Under the pieces are notes generated by a model. That model was given only the letters and a program-made list of their open reading frames with translations, did not search any database and was not told the origin of the DNA. 64,000 bases of DNA from Cinnamomum chago (lineage: Eukaryota > Streptophyta > Magnoliopsida > Laurales > Lauraceae). Made by a program: the position numbers and the translations under genes. Below are positions 36,747 to 47,863 of the stretch, piece by piece; position 1 is the first letter of the stretch; each line of letters begins with the position of its first letter. The stretch lies in NCBI GenBank assembly GCA_038049695.1, contig CP142457.1, forward strand, positions 25,496,501-25,560,500, read 5' to 3'.

Positions 36747-37598
36747 TACTAATTTCATAATAGGGAAACAATCCAACTAATACCTTGGCTAGGCTGATCC
36801 TGGGCCCATATACTACAGGATATTACAAAACTTGTCCCTTCCAATCCTAGATCCACATCTTATTATCTTTGAGCTCCAATTAATCACAGTGATCATCAGT
36901 GCCATCCAATTATTTCTTAATCGAGATGGGTGCGCACTTACTAATGATAAATCCATTAATTGGCATAAGGGGATAATATAGATAGATTCCATCTTGACCA
37001 TTGAATGTTCTCACAGTTCTACTACCGTGTACCCAAGACACCGAGGTGTTGACCGACAGTTGGCCTCACTCATTGGTGACTCAAAGCAAATGAATAGACA
37101 GAGACTTAAGTTCATCAATGTCTTAGGATTGAGAACCTTTTGTTGGGGAATTATGAGAGCAGACCTTAAAATCGAGACAGTATTCCATAAGGTGCTTCTC
37201 ATGGTCCTTCAGTACATCTAATGTACCAACACCATGATCCAGAATCTTACATTCTGATGATTGAGACAAATCATACTATCTCATAGTGATCAAAGTGCTG
37301 CAACCTTATCAGATGAGATGCCCAGTCTCATCATTGGTTGTGAAGATATTTAAATATAAGATTTGTGACACATGTCTCCTGAATGTGAATCTTATCCATA
37401 CACATATATCACATCTAATATCCTAATGGAACCCGGTTCATCTCATGAACCATCATGTCATATGTATTGGTCATGCGCTTTAAGTAATAAAATACCATTC
37501 ATCCCATGAAAGGAAAGCATGATTATATTGATAAATAAAGAAATTAATCAATTTATTACATCATCTGATGGATTGAGACCATACATTCTAACAACTTC

Positions 37599-38141
37599 AA
37601 TCACTTGATTTTCATTTGCAATCTCTTGATTAATAGCTTGCTCTTCTGATGCTTAAGCTGGCTGCTCTGGAAGTGTGCTTGCAATGGATTTGTCTATCAA
37701 AAGCTCAGTTGGTTTGCATACTAATTCCAATTCTTGAGTGTGATGGTCTCCTTCTTGAGTTGCTCGCACTTGTTGGTCAACACTGTCCAAAGAAGAATTT
37801 TCGGAGACATCTTCGAATATCAATTGTCTATCCCCGAAGATAAAATCAATGTGGGGAATGTCAATGACTTGATCTTCTTTTACAACTTCTTGATTTTTGG
37901 AGACATTTGCAAGTGGGAAAAAATGAAAAAGGGAAAAGAAAAACCATTTTCTATGTAGAAAGCAAAAACATAGCATAAGAATAAAACGCCAAACCATCAT
38001 AATAAATTTCCTCAACAAACAAATTGATAAAATGATCAAAGTGTGCAGGAAACATAATACATTAAAAATATTAGGTAGTGAAGTAAATAAGAAAAAAACC
38101 TGTACTGAATGCATAAGCAGAACTCTGGGCTGAAACACCAA
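37599..38141 (-). pseudogene. unidentified frame, upstream half
   Basis: A minus-strand open stretch includes QVIDIPHIDFIFGDRQLIFE, DVSENSSLDSVDQQVRATQE and SIASTLPEQPA before a TAA near 37653. After the stop the frame remains readable as NQEIANENQVIE up to the LTR boundary. It contains the first of two copies of the (I/V)PHxDFxFGDR motif. Acidic, Ser/Gln-rich, no membrane segment. I do not recognise the family. Confidence 0.4.
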
Positions 38142-38456
38142 ATCGTCATAACTAATTTTATGAATAACACCATCTAATCGCCTGATTTAAGTGGGTAGGG
38201 ACTATGGAGCATAATGCATCTGAAAATTCTGAAAGTGAAGCAAAAACCATTTTAGGTACTGAATGCCTAAGCAGATCATTGAGCTCACTAAACCATCATA
38301 AATGATTTGAGCCCAATTCACTAAGTTAGATTTCAAGTTGGCTTGAGAAAAAGAGTTTGTTTCATCGAGATCAGTTGCCCGAATTTATGAACTCAACTCT
38401 TGGAGATGGCCTGTTTGAAAGTGGGTCAATGATTCAGTTTTGCAATCCATATCATA

Positions 38457-38801
38457 TATGTCCACAACAATGTAACTTAAACTAGGAAAAAAAAATCTGT
38501 TAATTAAATGGTCTTGGGGAAATTGATCCATTTCTAAAGACGTATATTAAAGAAAAAAAATCACATTATCACCATAAAAGCTCTACTGACTTAAACATCT
38601 TTCCAATCCAGTTCTTGAGATGATTCCATTATGTCCACAACAATGTAACTTAAACTAGGAAAAAAAATCTGTTAATTAAATGGTCTTGGGGAAATTGATC
38701 CATTTCTAAAGACATATATTAAAGAAGAAAAAATCACATTATCACCATAAAAGCTCTAATGACTTAAACATCTTTCCAATCCAGTTCTTGAGATGATTCC
38801 A
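38457..38801. repeat. 173-bp tandem duplication
   Basis: TATGTCCACAACAATGTAAC starts at 38457 and again at 38630. The copies are nearly identical through TCTGTTAATTAAATGGTC and CTTTCCAATCCAGTTCTTGA, differing by a few single bases and short A-run lengths. Confidence 0.9.
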
Positions 38802-39235
38802 AATAGATCAGAATCTTACACAACAATTTCAAATTTCACAAATGAGAAATCCCCATTATCTATGATTTGGTATGACAGACTGTTAAACCTCATATAGAAG
38901 TGAAATACATTTGAACAATAGCAGCACTTCATCCCAAAAGGGATTCGATTTATGCAGAGGTTAATAAAAATTAAATATCAACAACACTTGAAATACATAC
39001 AATCACACCCATTTGGCAACTATCTTTATCCAATGAGTCTTTCCAGTTGCCAAATGCTACAAAGTCTGAACAACTAAATCACATCCCTCAAGTCCATTTT
39101 CTTATGAGAAACTCTTTGTTTATGCCAGTTTCCAGGCATCTTTACTTTCCAGCTTCCAACAAATTTGCTTCTGCCCCGGTTTCCTGTTAGCCAGATTAGT
39201 GATCATCTGCTGTCTTGATGAACCAGATACCTCAT
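38802..39235. other. no further gene seen; 3' flank of the DHHC pseudogene
   Basis: AT-rich sequence immediately downstream (minus strand) of the pseudogene stop codon. No motif is recognised. Confidence 0.45.
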
Positions 39236-39738
39236 TCAAGGCCCATTTAAATGCCTTCCATGAGTTTTGTCCCTGTCTTTGAATCCAAGTTCCAGTTCAT
39301 ATTCTGCTGCCAATGCTAGTATGTCGGGTGTGAATTCCCAGTTCCCTTTCTCTCCCCAGAGTGAGTGTTCAGGCAGTGGCCTGCATCTCTCCAACCCAAA
39401 CTGATTCTGTATGTCTTCAAACTCCTCTGTGGAGACTGCCTGCCTTTTTCCCCCACATCTCTATGTTAAAGCTTGTTTTGGCCACAGAGACTGAGGGGTT
39501 GAAGGTGGAGGAGTCCTCTGTCACCCTGGCTCGAAAATTGTTCTTAGATTTGGGAATCCTTGTGAAGAAGATCTCCATGACATTCTGGGTGCATCCATGG
39601 TTATATGGATTTAATTTACCTTCATAGCGATATCGGAAATTCTCATAAGTTGTCTCCACCATCATTAATGAGGATATGTTACAATAAATAATCCATGAAG
39701 TGGAAGGAGAGTACTAGCATACCAGCATTGTGTCAATG

Positions 39739-41446
39739 ATTGGTGGTCGTGCTGTCGCCGGCACCCAAATATAATAAAACCTTTACTCCAAAAAAATATA
39801 TGTAGTATCGCGAGTAAGGATTGTTCCCACGGAGAGTGTTTAGTCAAATTTTATGCTATGTGATCAAGATGGGGGTTTTGATTATACTGAAAGCAAAAAT
39901 AAATAAAAGCAAATAAAAAGCAATCAAATAACGAATTCAATCAAATGGGCAAGCATTGGTCAAAGTTAACATCCACCATCGGAAATTCAGAACTGATCAT
40001 TGATGCAAAAATAAATCAATTAATACTTTGAATATTCATCGTTGGAATTAAATTCCTACCTCCTTAATTAGTTAATTAGAAAACACGCGCTCTAATTAAC
40101 CCTATTTACTAAACAACCTAAGACAAGCGCTATAGATTTAATTTAGTAAAAGCATTAAAATCAGAGAGATCGATGAACCCAAATAACACAAGCACACGCG
40201 GTTGCATTTAATTTAGCCAAGTGTTCTTCCTAATATCTAATAATTACTAACGCAGTAAATTATTAAATATCAGTTGCTTCACAAATTAGAGGGATCAAAC
40301 AATTACGGATTTGATTTCTAATTTAGCATTAGATTGCAACGAAAAATAAACTAGTATGCATCCTAGCAATTAAACGAAACAATCATCATAACAAATTAAG
40401 CATAGAAGAACAACCTATATTCAAAGCATAAATTGAACAATGAAAATAAATTAGATCTCACAGTAATTATTTCGAGGCTTCAGTCTCCTTCAACCAATTA
40501 AAGAAAATTAGCCACGCAGGGCCATGCTAACTTGCAAAATAAAATAATCTAAATGGAAAAAGAATGGAGAAAGTAAAAAGAGAGAAAGAGAAAGAAAACG
40601 TGGGATGGAGAGTGATCGTTGGTGTAGATGGTCCTCTGTGAATGGCGTGTTTGCTTGTATTTATAGAGAGGTGGGTTGGAGTTGGAATAGGAGAGAAAAA
40701 TTTGTCAGTGGGCCCACCTGATGGATCGTAAACGTTGAAGATGGCTTTGAGAATTTGAGATGGATTAGGAGAGAAACTCTCAAACAGAGAAGGAGAGTGA
40801 CGTGAGATGAAAGAGGGAATAGAAAGAAATCGTTGGAGACTGAGATTGAATGCAGCCGTGAGTTTTGAGGGAGTTTAGGAAGTGACATGGGATTGGAGAT
40901 GGAATAAAATATTTACTTAAATGCTAACTTAGTCAAAATCTCCTTTTTGACTATATCTTCTCACTCGAGCTTCTGTTGAACTCGACTCAAGAATTAAAGT
41001 TGCACCATTTTTCGTTTTGCACAATATGAGCCCAATATTGGATATGTTTCGACGAACTTCTGATTTCTTCAAATTTACTATAATGCAATTCTGCTTGATT
41101 TTTCACCCATTTAGCATCAAGTACGAGCACCTCTCTTGCAACTCAGATCTTGAGGTAGCCAATATCTCTCAAAACTCAAAACATGAAAGTTGTAGATCTT
41201 TTTCTTGGCGTTCCATAGCATCTTGAATCATCTCAATTGGAGCTCAGATGAGAGAGTTATGCCCAACTTGCGAAGCAATGTGAAAATTGTCTAAAATCGT
41301 CCAATTAGCTTCGTTTAGCAATTAACACCTCCATTTGCATCCTAAATCAAAATATAAGAATAATGAGTACATTTAGGCATCAAATGAGTATAAAGGACTA
41401 AACATTAAGGGAGAAAAATATACCATTTTACATTCTCATCAATTGG
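39739..41446 (-). mobile_element. Athila-related solo LTR (39744-41441) with ATTGG duplication
   Basis: On the minus strand it starts TGATGAGAATGTAAAATGG at 41441 and ends GACAGCACGACCA at 39744. ATTGG flanks it at 39739-39743 and 41442-41446. The TGATGAGAA start is shared with the intact element at 46200. Its length is 1698 bp. It lies in an intron of the DHHC pseudogene in the same orientation. No internal region remains. Confidence 0.85.
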
Positions 41447-42298
41447 GATGGTCAATGACCCCGGTGGACCGGGGTTGACTTGGGTCCATATTCAGACCAA
41501 ATTAGGGAGGTCCTTCAGTTTGAGACTGTGGGTATGGAAACTGATCAATGACCAGGTTAAACCTTGATCTGACTGAGTTCAGCTCTGGCTGTATAATACA
41601 GAAGTTGACTCAGAGTTGACCTGATGATCAGTCAGACAAACCTGGTCTCACTTAAAATGATCAGCCCCGCTGAATAACCCTAGTGCTACATGTTAAAATC
41701 CAAGCTGCTCATCAAGCAGGGTCCATGGCCCTGGTCCAAATTTAATCTTCAGGTTGACAATGCAAATACGTTAAATTTATGATGTTAGCCTATTTTCTTT
41801 TAACAACAGTACATGATTTGTGTGCACCTGCTGCAGTTAATACCCCAAACTCCTGGTTTTGGGACCAGGAAATATCCATGGAGGCCCACTAATGAGTGGA
41901 TTTGATCATGCACAAGCAGCATAAAATGGCGTGTGTGCCTGTGTATAGCGATATCTAAGAGGATATAGCAAAGCAATTCAACACTGTGAGTCCTCCGTCG
42001 AACCTGGTTGGAGCAAATTAAATATAGGCGGAACATTGTGAGTCCTCCGACGAACCTAGAAACTATGAATGTGTATAAGATTAGAATGGCTGAAACAGGT
42101 GATTCCATAAAAGCCCTCTAGGGACTACAGTCATATTCATCCATGATTGTCTTGATATTTACCCAGCAGAAGGCAAAGATGTACAAGCATAGTAGAGTGG
42201 TGCAGGATACAAACATGAAAAAGAATCGGTAATTTCTCTGCATAAAGAGAATATGGATAAGTGATGAGCCAAGGGTTAAAATGATACAAAAAGACAAG

Positions 42299-42348
42299 AA
42301 TTATTATTATTATTATTATTATTAGTAGTAGTAGTAGTAGTAGTAGTT
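42299..42348. repeat. (ATT)n(AGT)n compound microsatellite
   Basis: About eight ATT units pass into about seven AGT units in the DHHC pseudogene intron. Confidence 0.95.
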
Positions 42349-43442
42349 GTAGTAAGACATGTTAATGTGATACCACAATAACAGCTAGTATATTTTAATA
42401 CAGAAAACTCAACCCAAGAAAAACAAAGGGATAAATGCACATAGTCAGCTTGTGCACTTACTAAAATCAATTCCATACCAACTATTCTAATAAAGACAAC
42501 AAGAAGGTGTCTGCTTAGCTGCATGTTGAGAATGTAGCTTCAACGGCAAGCAAGTGAATCCAATAATTTTTAGATCATTGGGAAGATACTGAGAATTACG
42601 AGTGATTTCTTAAACAACCGAATTCACTTCAGTGGTAAGATTAGTTCAACATTTTCAGAACTTATGGATCTAAAGAAACCTTCATTTCATCCATGAAATC
42701 CGGCAAGCAAAAGTAGCAACACTGGTCTGATGATTATCAAATGAATAGATTTACATTCCTATAAAATAATGAGATAACCACAATATGAGTAGAAACAACA
42801 TAGTATTTCACATAAGTTACAAAAGTACAGCAGCAGACATGAATTTCACTGTAAGGGCATTTTTGGTTTATTAGGGCTGAAAAGTTTCAGAAGGCATAAA
42901 AAGAATAGCAATCGTGGCATGCAAACACATAAATACATATATACTGACAGGCAATACAATGAAGTTACTGACTTAACCAAATATCCACAAAATTCTGTGG
43001 CAAGTAGCAAGTTCTATCCAGACCCATTTTCTCAACAACAAATGTAGTCAATACTCAACTTTAAGGAGAATGAATTGACAAGACGGTAACAGAAGATCAT
43101 GATCAAACCTTTCCAATACACTGCCCAACCCAGGGGCAATGGTGATCAAAATGATCGACGCAGTTATCACAGATAGAACAATGGGAGCATCGTGGGGACC
43201 TATATAACATGCATGTGTGGCAGTACTTGACCTTGACTATTACCACATTGACAAGGATTTCCTTTGTGGTTGGTATGCTTGGGATGGTGCCCTGATTTCC
43301 TGGCCAATTAGCCCCTGAAGTGGGGACATCACCACATTCTGGTTCCGGAGGATGTGTACTACGAGGAATAATGCCTGGATCTCTTCCAGAAGTGAGAAAA
43401 AAAGGCAGATATCCTGTATGCATAAGGACCAACCAACAGTAA

Positions 43443-44330
43443 TGTCACATCCCGGTCCCGAATCACCCTGGCTTAGGGTAATCCCCGAGGTGAGACACGT
43501 ACTCCCGTGATGTTGTACCTGTCTCGAGCCAAATACAACGCACGAAGGAGAGAAAAACAACTTTTACACACGTAAGTCGAACTCACTAGAACATAATAAT
43601 AACATTTAATCATAGCGGAAGCTGCAATTCATACACAAAGGATATCATTTCCCATTTAATCCAATTAACTGTTCAAGTTTAATATAGAAGAATTACACAT
43701 GCATATATACATTGCTTTACAAAAGAGGGTGTAATAAAAGAACCCTATACAAACATTATCAAAACTATAATCAAAAGAATAACTGCACACTACGTGTGGC
43801 CCGGCAGAAAGGGGCTAACCGCACACTATTAAAGCTCTCAAAAAGTATATCTACGCGCTCCAAGGAAGGAAAATCTACACTGGCCCTTGCTCTGGCCACT
43901 CCTCTAGTCCTAGAGGAACCTCCTAGGTATCCTCTCTCCCTCCTGGGCCTCTTCAAGGCGAGAAGCTGCACCTGTGACTGCGACACCAAGAGTAGTAGCT
44001 CAATACGACGATCTAGCAAGTATAGGCATTAATAAGGACATACATAATGTTACAAATTGAATTGGAAAGACAACTTAAATTAACAGATGTCAATGATAAG
44101 TAGTGACTAGGCAAATTGTGCAAAAAAAAAAAAAATCGAATAATTTATGCTCGGGAATCAAATATAATGAAAACATATTATTTGGCTACTACATTGAGCT
44201 CATCCTCTCAAAAGAGACCAAATCTAATTGGGATGTCACCAGCGGCACGGCCAAAGGCTAGCTGGCTACCCGGGTTTAGAGTTCCGGTGCTCAAGATGAC
44301 TTACTATAGTAGTCTCGAATATTAAACCAA
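43443..44330. mobile_element. Gypsy LTR fragment truncating the DHHC pseudogene
   Basis: It begins TGTCACATCCCGGTCCCG, the terminus style of the TGTCACGACCC family seen at 32784. It replaces the upstream exons of the pseudogene 30 bp beyond its first visible exon. A matching far border and target duplication could not be found: the candidate TGTTACA at 44048-44054 is followed by AATTG, whereas the left flank is AGTAA. It is treated as a truncated copy with an uncertain right limit. Confidence 0.45.
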
Positions 44331-46194
44331 GATGAAGTGCCCTTCTCATTGTGCTGGTGAAATTTTAAGAAAAGGAAAAAGAGAAATAAAATTATAAAAT
44401 TATGTGCCCTTCTTCACCAGCTGTGGGAACTTTTGATGGCTTGTCACTCTACAACTTGGGTCAATTCATGAAAGATAGATGTTTAGGTATCAGTGAAAAA
44501 TAGTCCAGGAAGATGGAATGAAAACTCAATAGTTTTTTTAATCTATTTCTTCATTTTCCAGCTGCTGTGTGTATAGAAGAATTTTTGTCCAGTGACATTT
44601 TCAAATAATGTTGTTGATTCTGCCTTTCCTCCTATTTCTTAGATGCTGTGATTTATTTATTTTTATTGAGGTTTGTTGCCTTGTATCATGGTTAATGTTG
44701 CAGCATTTAATCATTCTGTAGATATAAAGATGCTGCAGCAAATATTACAGTGAAGGAAAGTGATCTGTTCTACTTTTCCTAGTTTTAGGACTTTGAATTG
44801 CATGATATCTCTATATATAGAGAAGCAGCCAGCCAGACACTGGAACTGTATTGGGATCCTTCTCTTCAGCTGTATAAAGCGTTTTTCACATATTTGTTTG
44901 TATTTCTCTTCACTCTCTCGTTTCATCTGACTATGTATTTTATCTCTCTTGGATGCTTTTGAAATATAGAAACAAAAGAATATTAGCAAGACAGAGAGGT
45001 TTGGTTCTGTTTGGTACAAACAGAGCATATCAACAAACAGAGGTGACATATGAGATTGGGATGTTGAGGGAGTTGAGGGCTCACATGGGCACTTATTCCA
45101 TGTGACAGTTCTTTGTTTGGGCTATTAATGCTCTCCTTTCTCACAATCTTGATAACTTGCAGAAATCCCACTCGGGTTCTTCAGTTTCTTCTTATGTTAG
45201 GTGCCCTTCTTTCTGCTTATCAGTGGAACAAGTGTAGACAAGTTAAGGGATTCATTAATGTGCTGTCTGGTTTCTTTTTTTCTATTTGGATCTTGCTGAT
45301 ATCAATGACCACTTGTTGAGATCTTTCTTCAATTATTTGTTCATGATAAAGTGCAGAACCCCAGGCTGTTGTTGTTATCCAAGGGTTTTGCTTCTAGTAT
45401 TTTTCTATTCTCAACTTATTTAATGAGTTTCTTGCATCTCTCTGTTTTCAAATGCTTATGCATTCCAACCTCACTAGAAAGATTGATTAAAAAAAAAAAA
45501 AACACAACCTAGAATTTGTATGATTGTATAACCTCATCTGAACTTTGGCCCTCTGTTTATATTTATTACTTTCAGCAGGATTAGGGAGAAAATTCAGTGA
45601 TGTGGTATCTCACCTTTTTTCTACCAACTACTTCAGCAGTGTTTCAGGAAGCTCTTAATGATGATTTTACATGACCTTGATCCAGATACTTCTCTCTCAT
45701 TCTAGAGTAGGGAGGATTTGGGAGTAGCTATTGAGAGTTGCAGGTTCAAAAAACCTTTGGGACTTTTCTCAAAGGCTTATCCCATCAATTGGTATCCCTC
45801 CTCTCTTAGCTTCTTACATCATGAACCATTCAATTCGCCTTGCCGGGGTCTTTCCTAGGCTTTAAATAAATGTGTCAAGACCATTTCAAACAATTTATTC
45901 TTATGAAGTTCTTTTTTCCCTGTCAATTATACCAATGTACTAATGGCAGCAGAAATCTGATTTTGGAAGAACGAAAACCGCCAATTTGTGAAAACCCCCT
46001 AGTCTAATTACCACCAAGAAGACAAAAACAATACAACCTTTCTCCAAGATGAAAATGGATTGTCCATGTCTCTAGTTAGCAGTGGAACTCCACAGTGCAT
46101 TGAGATTTTTGAAGCATTGCACACTTTTTCAGAGACACTATAAAGACTTTCTTGGTCTTTTTCAATTGTTTTCGGCAGTTCACTTATTGACAGA
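44331..46194. other. no gene seen
   Basis: AT-rich sequence with no coherent splice-bounded coding blocks. The last part precedes the retrotransposon insertion and, once the insertion is removed, is the upstream region of the F-box gene at 58550, so promoter elements of that gene may lie here. Confidence 0.5.
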
Positions 46195-46199
46195 GTACT
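46195..46199. repeat. GTACT target-site duplication, left copy
   Basis: GTACT directly precedes the 5' LTR and recurs at 58542-58546 directly after the 3' LTR. Confidence 0.95.
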
Positions 46200-47567
46200 T
46201 GATGAGAACCTAAAAGATACATTTTAGGCCCCTTAATGAGGACTTGGTTATACCGTCGATAGAGATTAATTAGCTTAATTATGTTAGTTTATTGATTGTA
46301 GGTATTACAAAGGCAAGGAGAGAAATTCAAAGCTAAAATGGAAGAAATCTCACAAAGCATGACAAAGAAGGAGTTGCAAGTAAGAAAGCTGCCAAATATG
46401 GGAAGAGACTCAAATAAGAAAGCAAAGCAAGAGTCCAAACATGCCTTGGACATCCAACATGGGTCCCACTCACCCCATAGCATGCCAACATGGAAGGTCT
46501 TCTAATTACACTAGTATTCTCGGAATTTTCAGAGGCAGCAACTTGAAATGGTCATAACTTTCAACTCGAGTGTCGGATTCATGAAATCTACGTACCATTG
46601 GAAAGCTCTTTTCGAGTAGATATCCATGGAGTCCAAGATTGTATAAATCGGAGCTATATCGAGGGAGATATGACCTCGTGAAGTTCGCTGTGATGACCAG
46701 TGGGCCCGGACCCGACGGGAATCCGACTCCTACACGAATTGAAGACCTTTTTCACCCCAAAACTTATAAATAAGAGCCCAAACTCGTTTTTGGGGATATT
46801 CACATCTTGGGGAAAAGGTCTGAAGAAGGTTTTGGAGCTTTTGAGAGCGTAGCCATGGCGATTTCATCAGAGATTCTTCGCCAATCATCTTCCATGCGTA
46901 ACTAATTCCTCATCTTTGGGTTGCGATGAAGCCCTAACCTTTTGTTTATGGTGATGTATAGGTTTAGGGTTTATTTTAAACGCTTTTGATTATATGACAA
47001 GATGCTAATCCATTGAATGAATTTTATGAATGCAATATTTCTTTCTTTGGTATTTTAATCTTGTAGATTTGAATACTAAGTCATATAATGATGCTTGAAT
47101 GAATGTGCTTGTTAGATTTAGGATAATCTATGCCATAGAGATAGGTTATGCCCTGATTTACACCCACATCCTTTATTTATTGACTCTGAAGGTTTGTAAC
47201 CAAGACGAGTCTCTGTAGCGTTGACAGTAAAACCCGAGGCCTATACTTGCCATTGTGCGAGGTTAGAGTGGATTCGTGCCCTTAGATCTTTTCTCTGATT
47301 GAATCAAAGTTTTCTTTAATTTGTTAATTTAGAAATTGTTAATTTAGAATTTGCAAACCAATCAGCCCATTACTTCATTTTCTAATAGGATTAGTTTAAT
47401 AATCAGAACTTTATTTTCCAATAGAATTAGTTTAGGAATTTAGGAAACAGCGCAACTTAGCCTTTTTGTCCCAGTGGATACGATACTCGGTTAACATCTC
47501 TGCTTTTACAAGCGGAGATAATAGCGGAGAATAATTTATAATTGCAACCCTATTCTAGGATTGGTCA
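46200..47567 (+). repeat. 5' LTR (1368 bp)
   Basis: Runs from TGATGAGAACC to TTGGTCA. The TATA box TATAAATA is at about 46765-46772, so transcription probably starts near 46795-46800. It is identical to the 3' LTR except for six transitions: three in the 46592-46600 stretch (CGTACCA against TATACCG), one near 46626, one near 47140 and one near 47377. Confidence 0.95.
46765..46772 (+). promoter_or_regulatory. LTR TATA box
   Basis: TATAAATA in ACTTATAAATAAGAGCCC context, repeated at 57739-57746 in the 3' LTR. It is the only strong TATA motif in the LTR and is suitably placed between U3 and a putative R region. Confidence 0.65.
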
Positions 47568-47573
47568 TAATTT

Positions 47574-47591
47574 TGGCGCCGTTGCCGGGGA
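47574..47591 (+). promoter_or_regulatory. primer binding site, tRNA-Asp type
   Basis: TGGCGCCGTTGCCGGGGA, six bases after the LTR end, complementary to the 3' end of plant tRNA-Asp, the primer usual for Athila elements. It sets the start of minus-strand DNA synthesis. Confidence 0.9.
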
Positions 47592-47863
47592 CAATTAGCA
47601 CGGTTGTTTGTTTCTTTTAATTCTAGTATTAGTTTAGTCTTTCCTCTTTCCTTTTATTTTATTTTATTTTGCCATCTCTTCTCACACTTCTACTATTCTT
47701 ACTGCAGGATATTAGTTCTAACACAGAATCTTAGAATTTATGCAGGGATCCAAGAGAGTTCACAAAGCTTTGCTCAAAGAAATCTTTCCTCTCATCCCAA
47801 GGGCACTGTAAGCCTAGACTTTCTGATTCTTTTCATATAATTGCAGTAAATTTTTGTGTGTGC

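Larger units (their letters stand above)
32779..36832 (-). mobile_element. solo LTR (32784-36827) nested in another solo LTR, AAACT duplication
   Basis: On the minus strand the element starts TGTAATATCCTGTAG at 36827 and ends GGGTCGTGACA at 32784. AAACT flanks it at 32779-32783 and 36828-36832. The end is identical to that of the solo LTR at 60049-62629, and the start fits a TGTAACACCC-type terminus changed by C to T transitions. A TATA box lies near 34895 (CTATATATTC on the minus strand). The 4044-bp length is inflated by an inserted segment, about 34982-36745, with TGTTTGGCTTG / CCAAACAAGCCC ends. Confidence 0.75.
31834..37598 (-). mobile_element. solo LTR (31839-37593) with ACTTC target duplication, itself interrupted
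   Basis: On the minus strand it starts TGTTAGAATGTATGGTCTC at 37593 and ends CCTACTTCCAACA at 31839, with inverse termini TGTTAGAA/TTCCAACA. ACTTC lies at 31834-31838 and again at 37594-37598. Removing the nested element 32784-36827 leaves about 1711 bp. The start resembles large Copia (SIRE-like) LTRs, from memory of the family. The flanks read as one continuous coding frame once it is removed, which independently supports both borders. Confidence 0.8.
39236..43413 (-). pseudogene. DHHC-type protein S-acyltransferase (PAT), disrupted
   Basis: Exon 43413-43109 gives [20 protein letters not shown], then [20 protein letters not shown] and [16 protein letters not shown], the complete zinc-binding DHHC domain with its catalytic cysteine. 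Exon 42237-42004 gives RNYRFFFMFVSCTTLLCLYI and SAILILYTFIVSRFVGGLTM, two membrane segments. Exon 39653-39236 gives TTYENFRYRYEGKLNPYNHG, the TTxE motif and the C-terminal tail. Plant PATs palmitoylate membrane proteins in Golgi, tonoplast or plasma membrane. Two lesions are visible. A TAG at 42120-42118 stands where the family has Trp (xxWRAF). A one-base gain in the ATGTGGGGGAAAAAGG run (about 39441-39455) shifts the tail frame, after which EEFEDIQNQ and GNWEFTPDILALAAEYE are readable only in the next frame. The 5' exons are missing beyond an LTR fragment at 43443, and a solo LTR sits in the last intron. Confidence 0.85.

Noticed and set aside
43443..44054. Solo LTR ending at TGTTACA (44054)
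   Set aside because: The flanking pentamers AGTAA and AATTG do not match, so borders cannot be confirmed.
44711..45330. Open frames on both strands around 45000
   Set aside because: No recognisable domain, no consistent splice-bounded coding blocks, and AT-rich composition.
47858..47863. Polyprotein start at 47858
   Set aside because: The codon there is GTG; the first ATG in frame is 47864.
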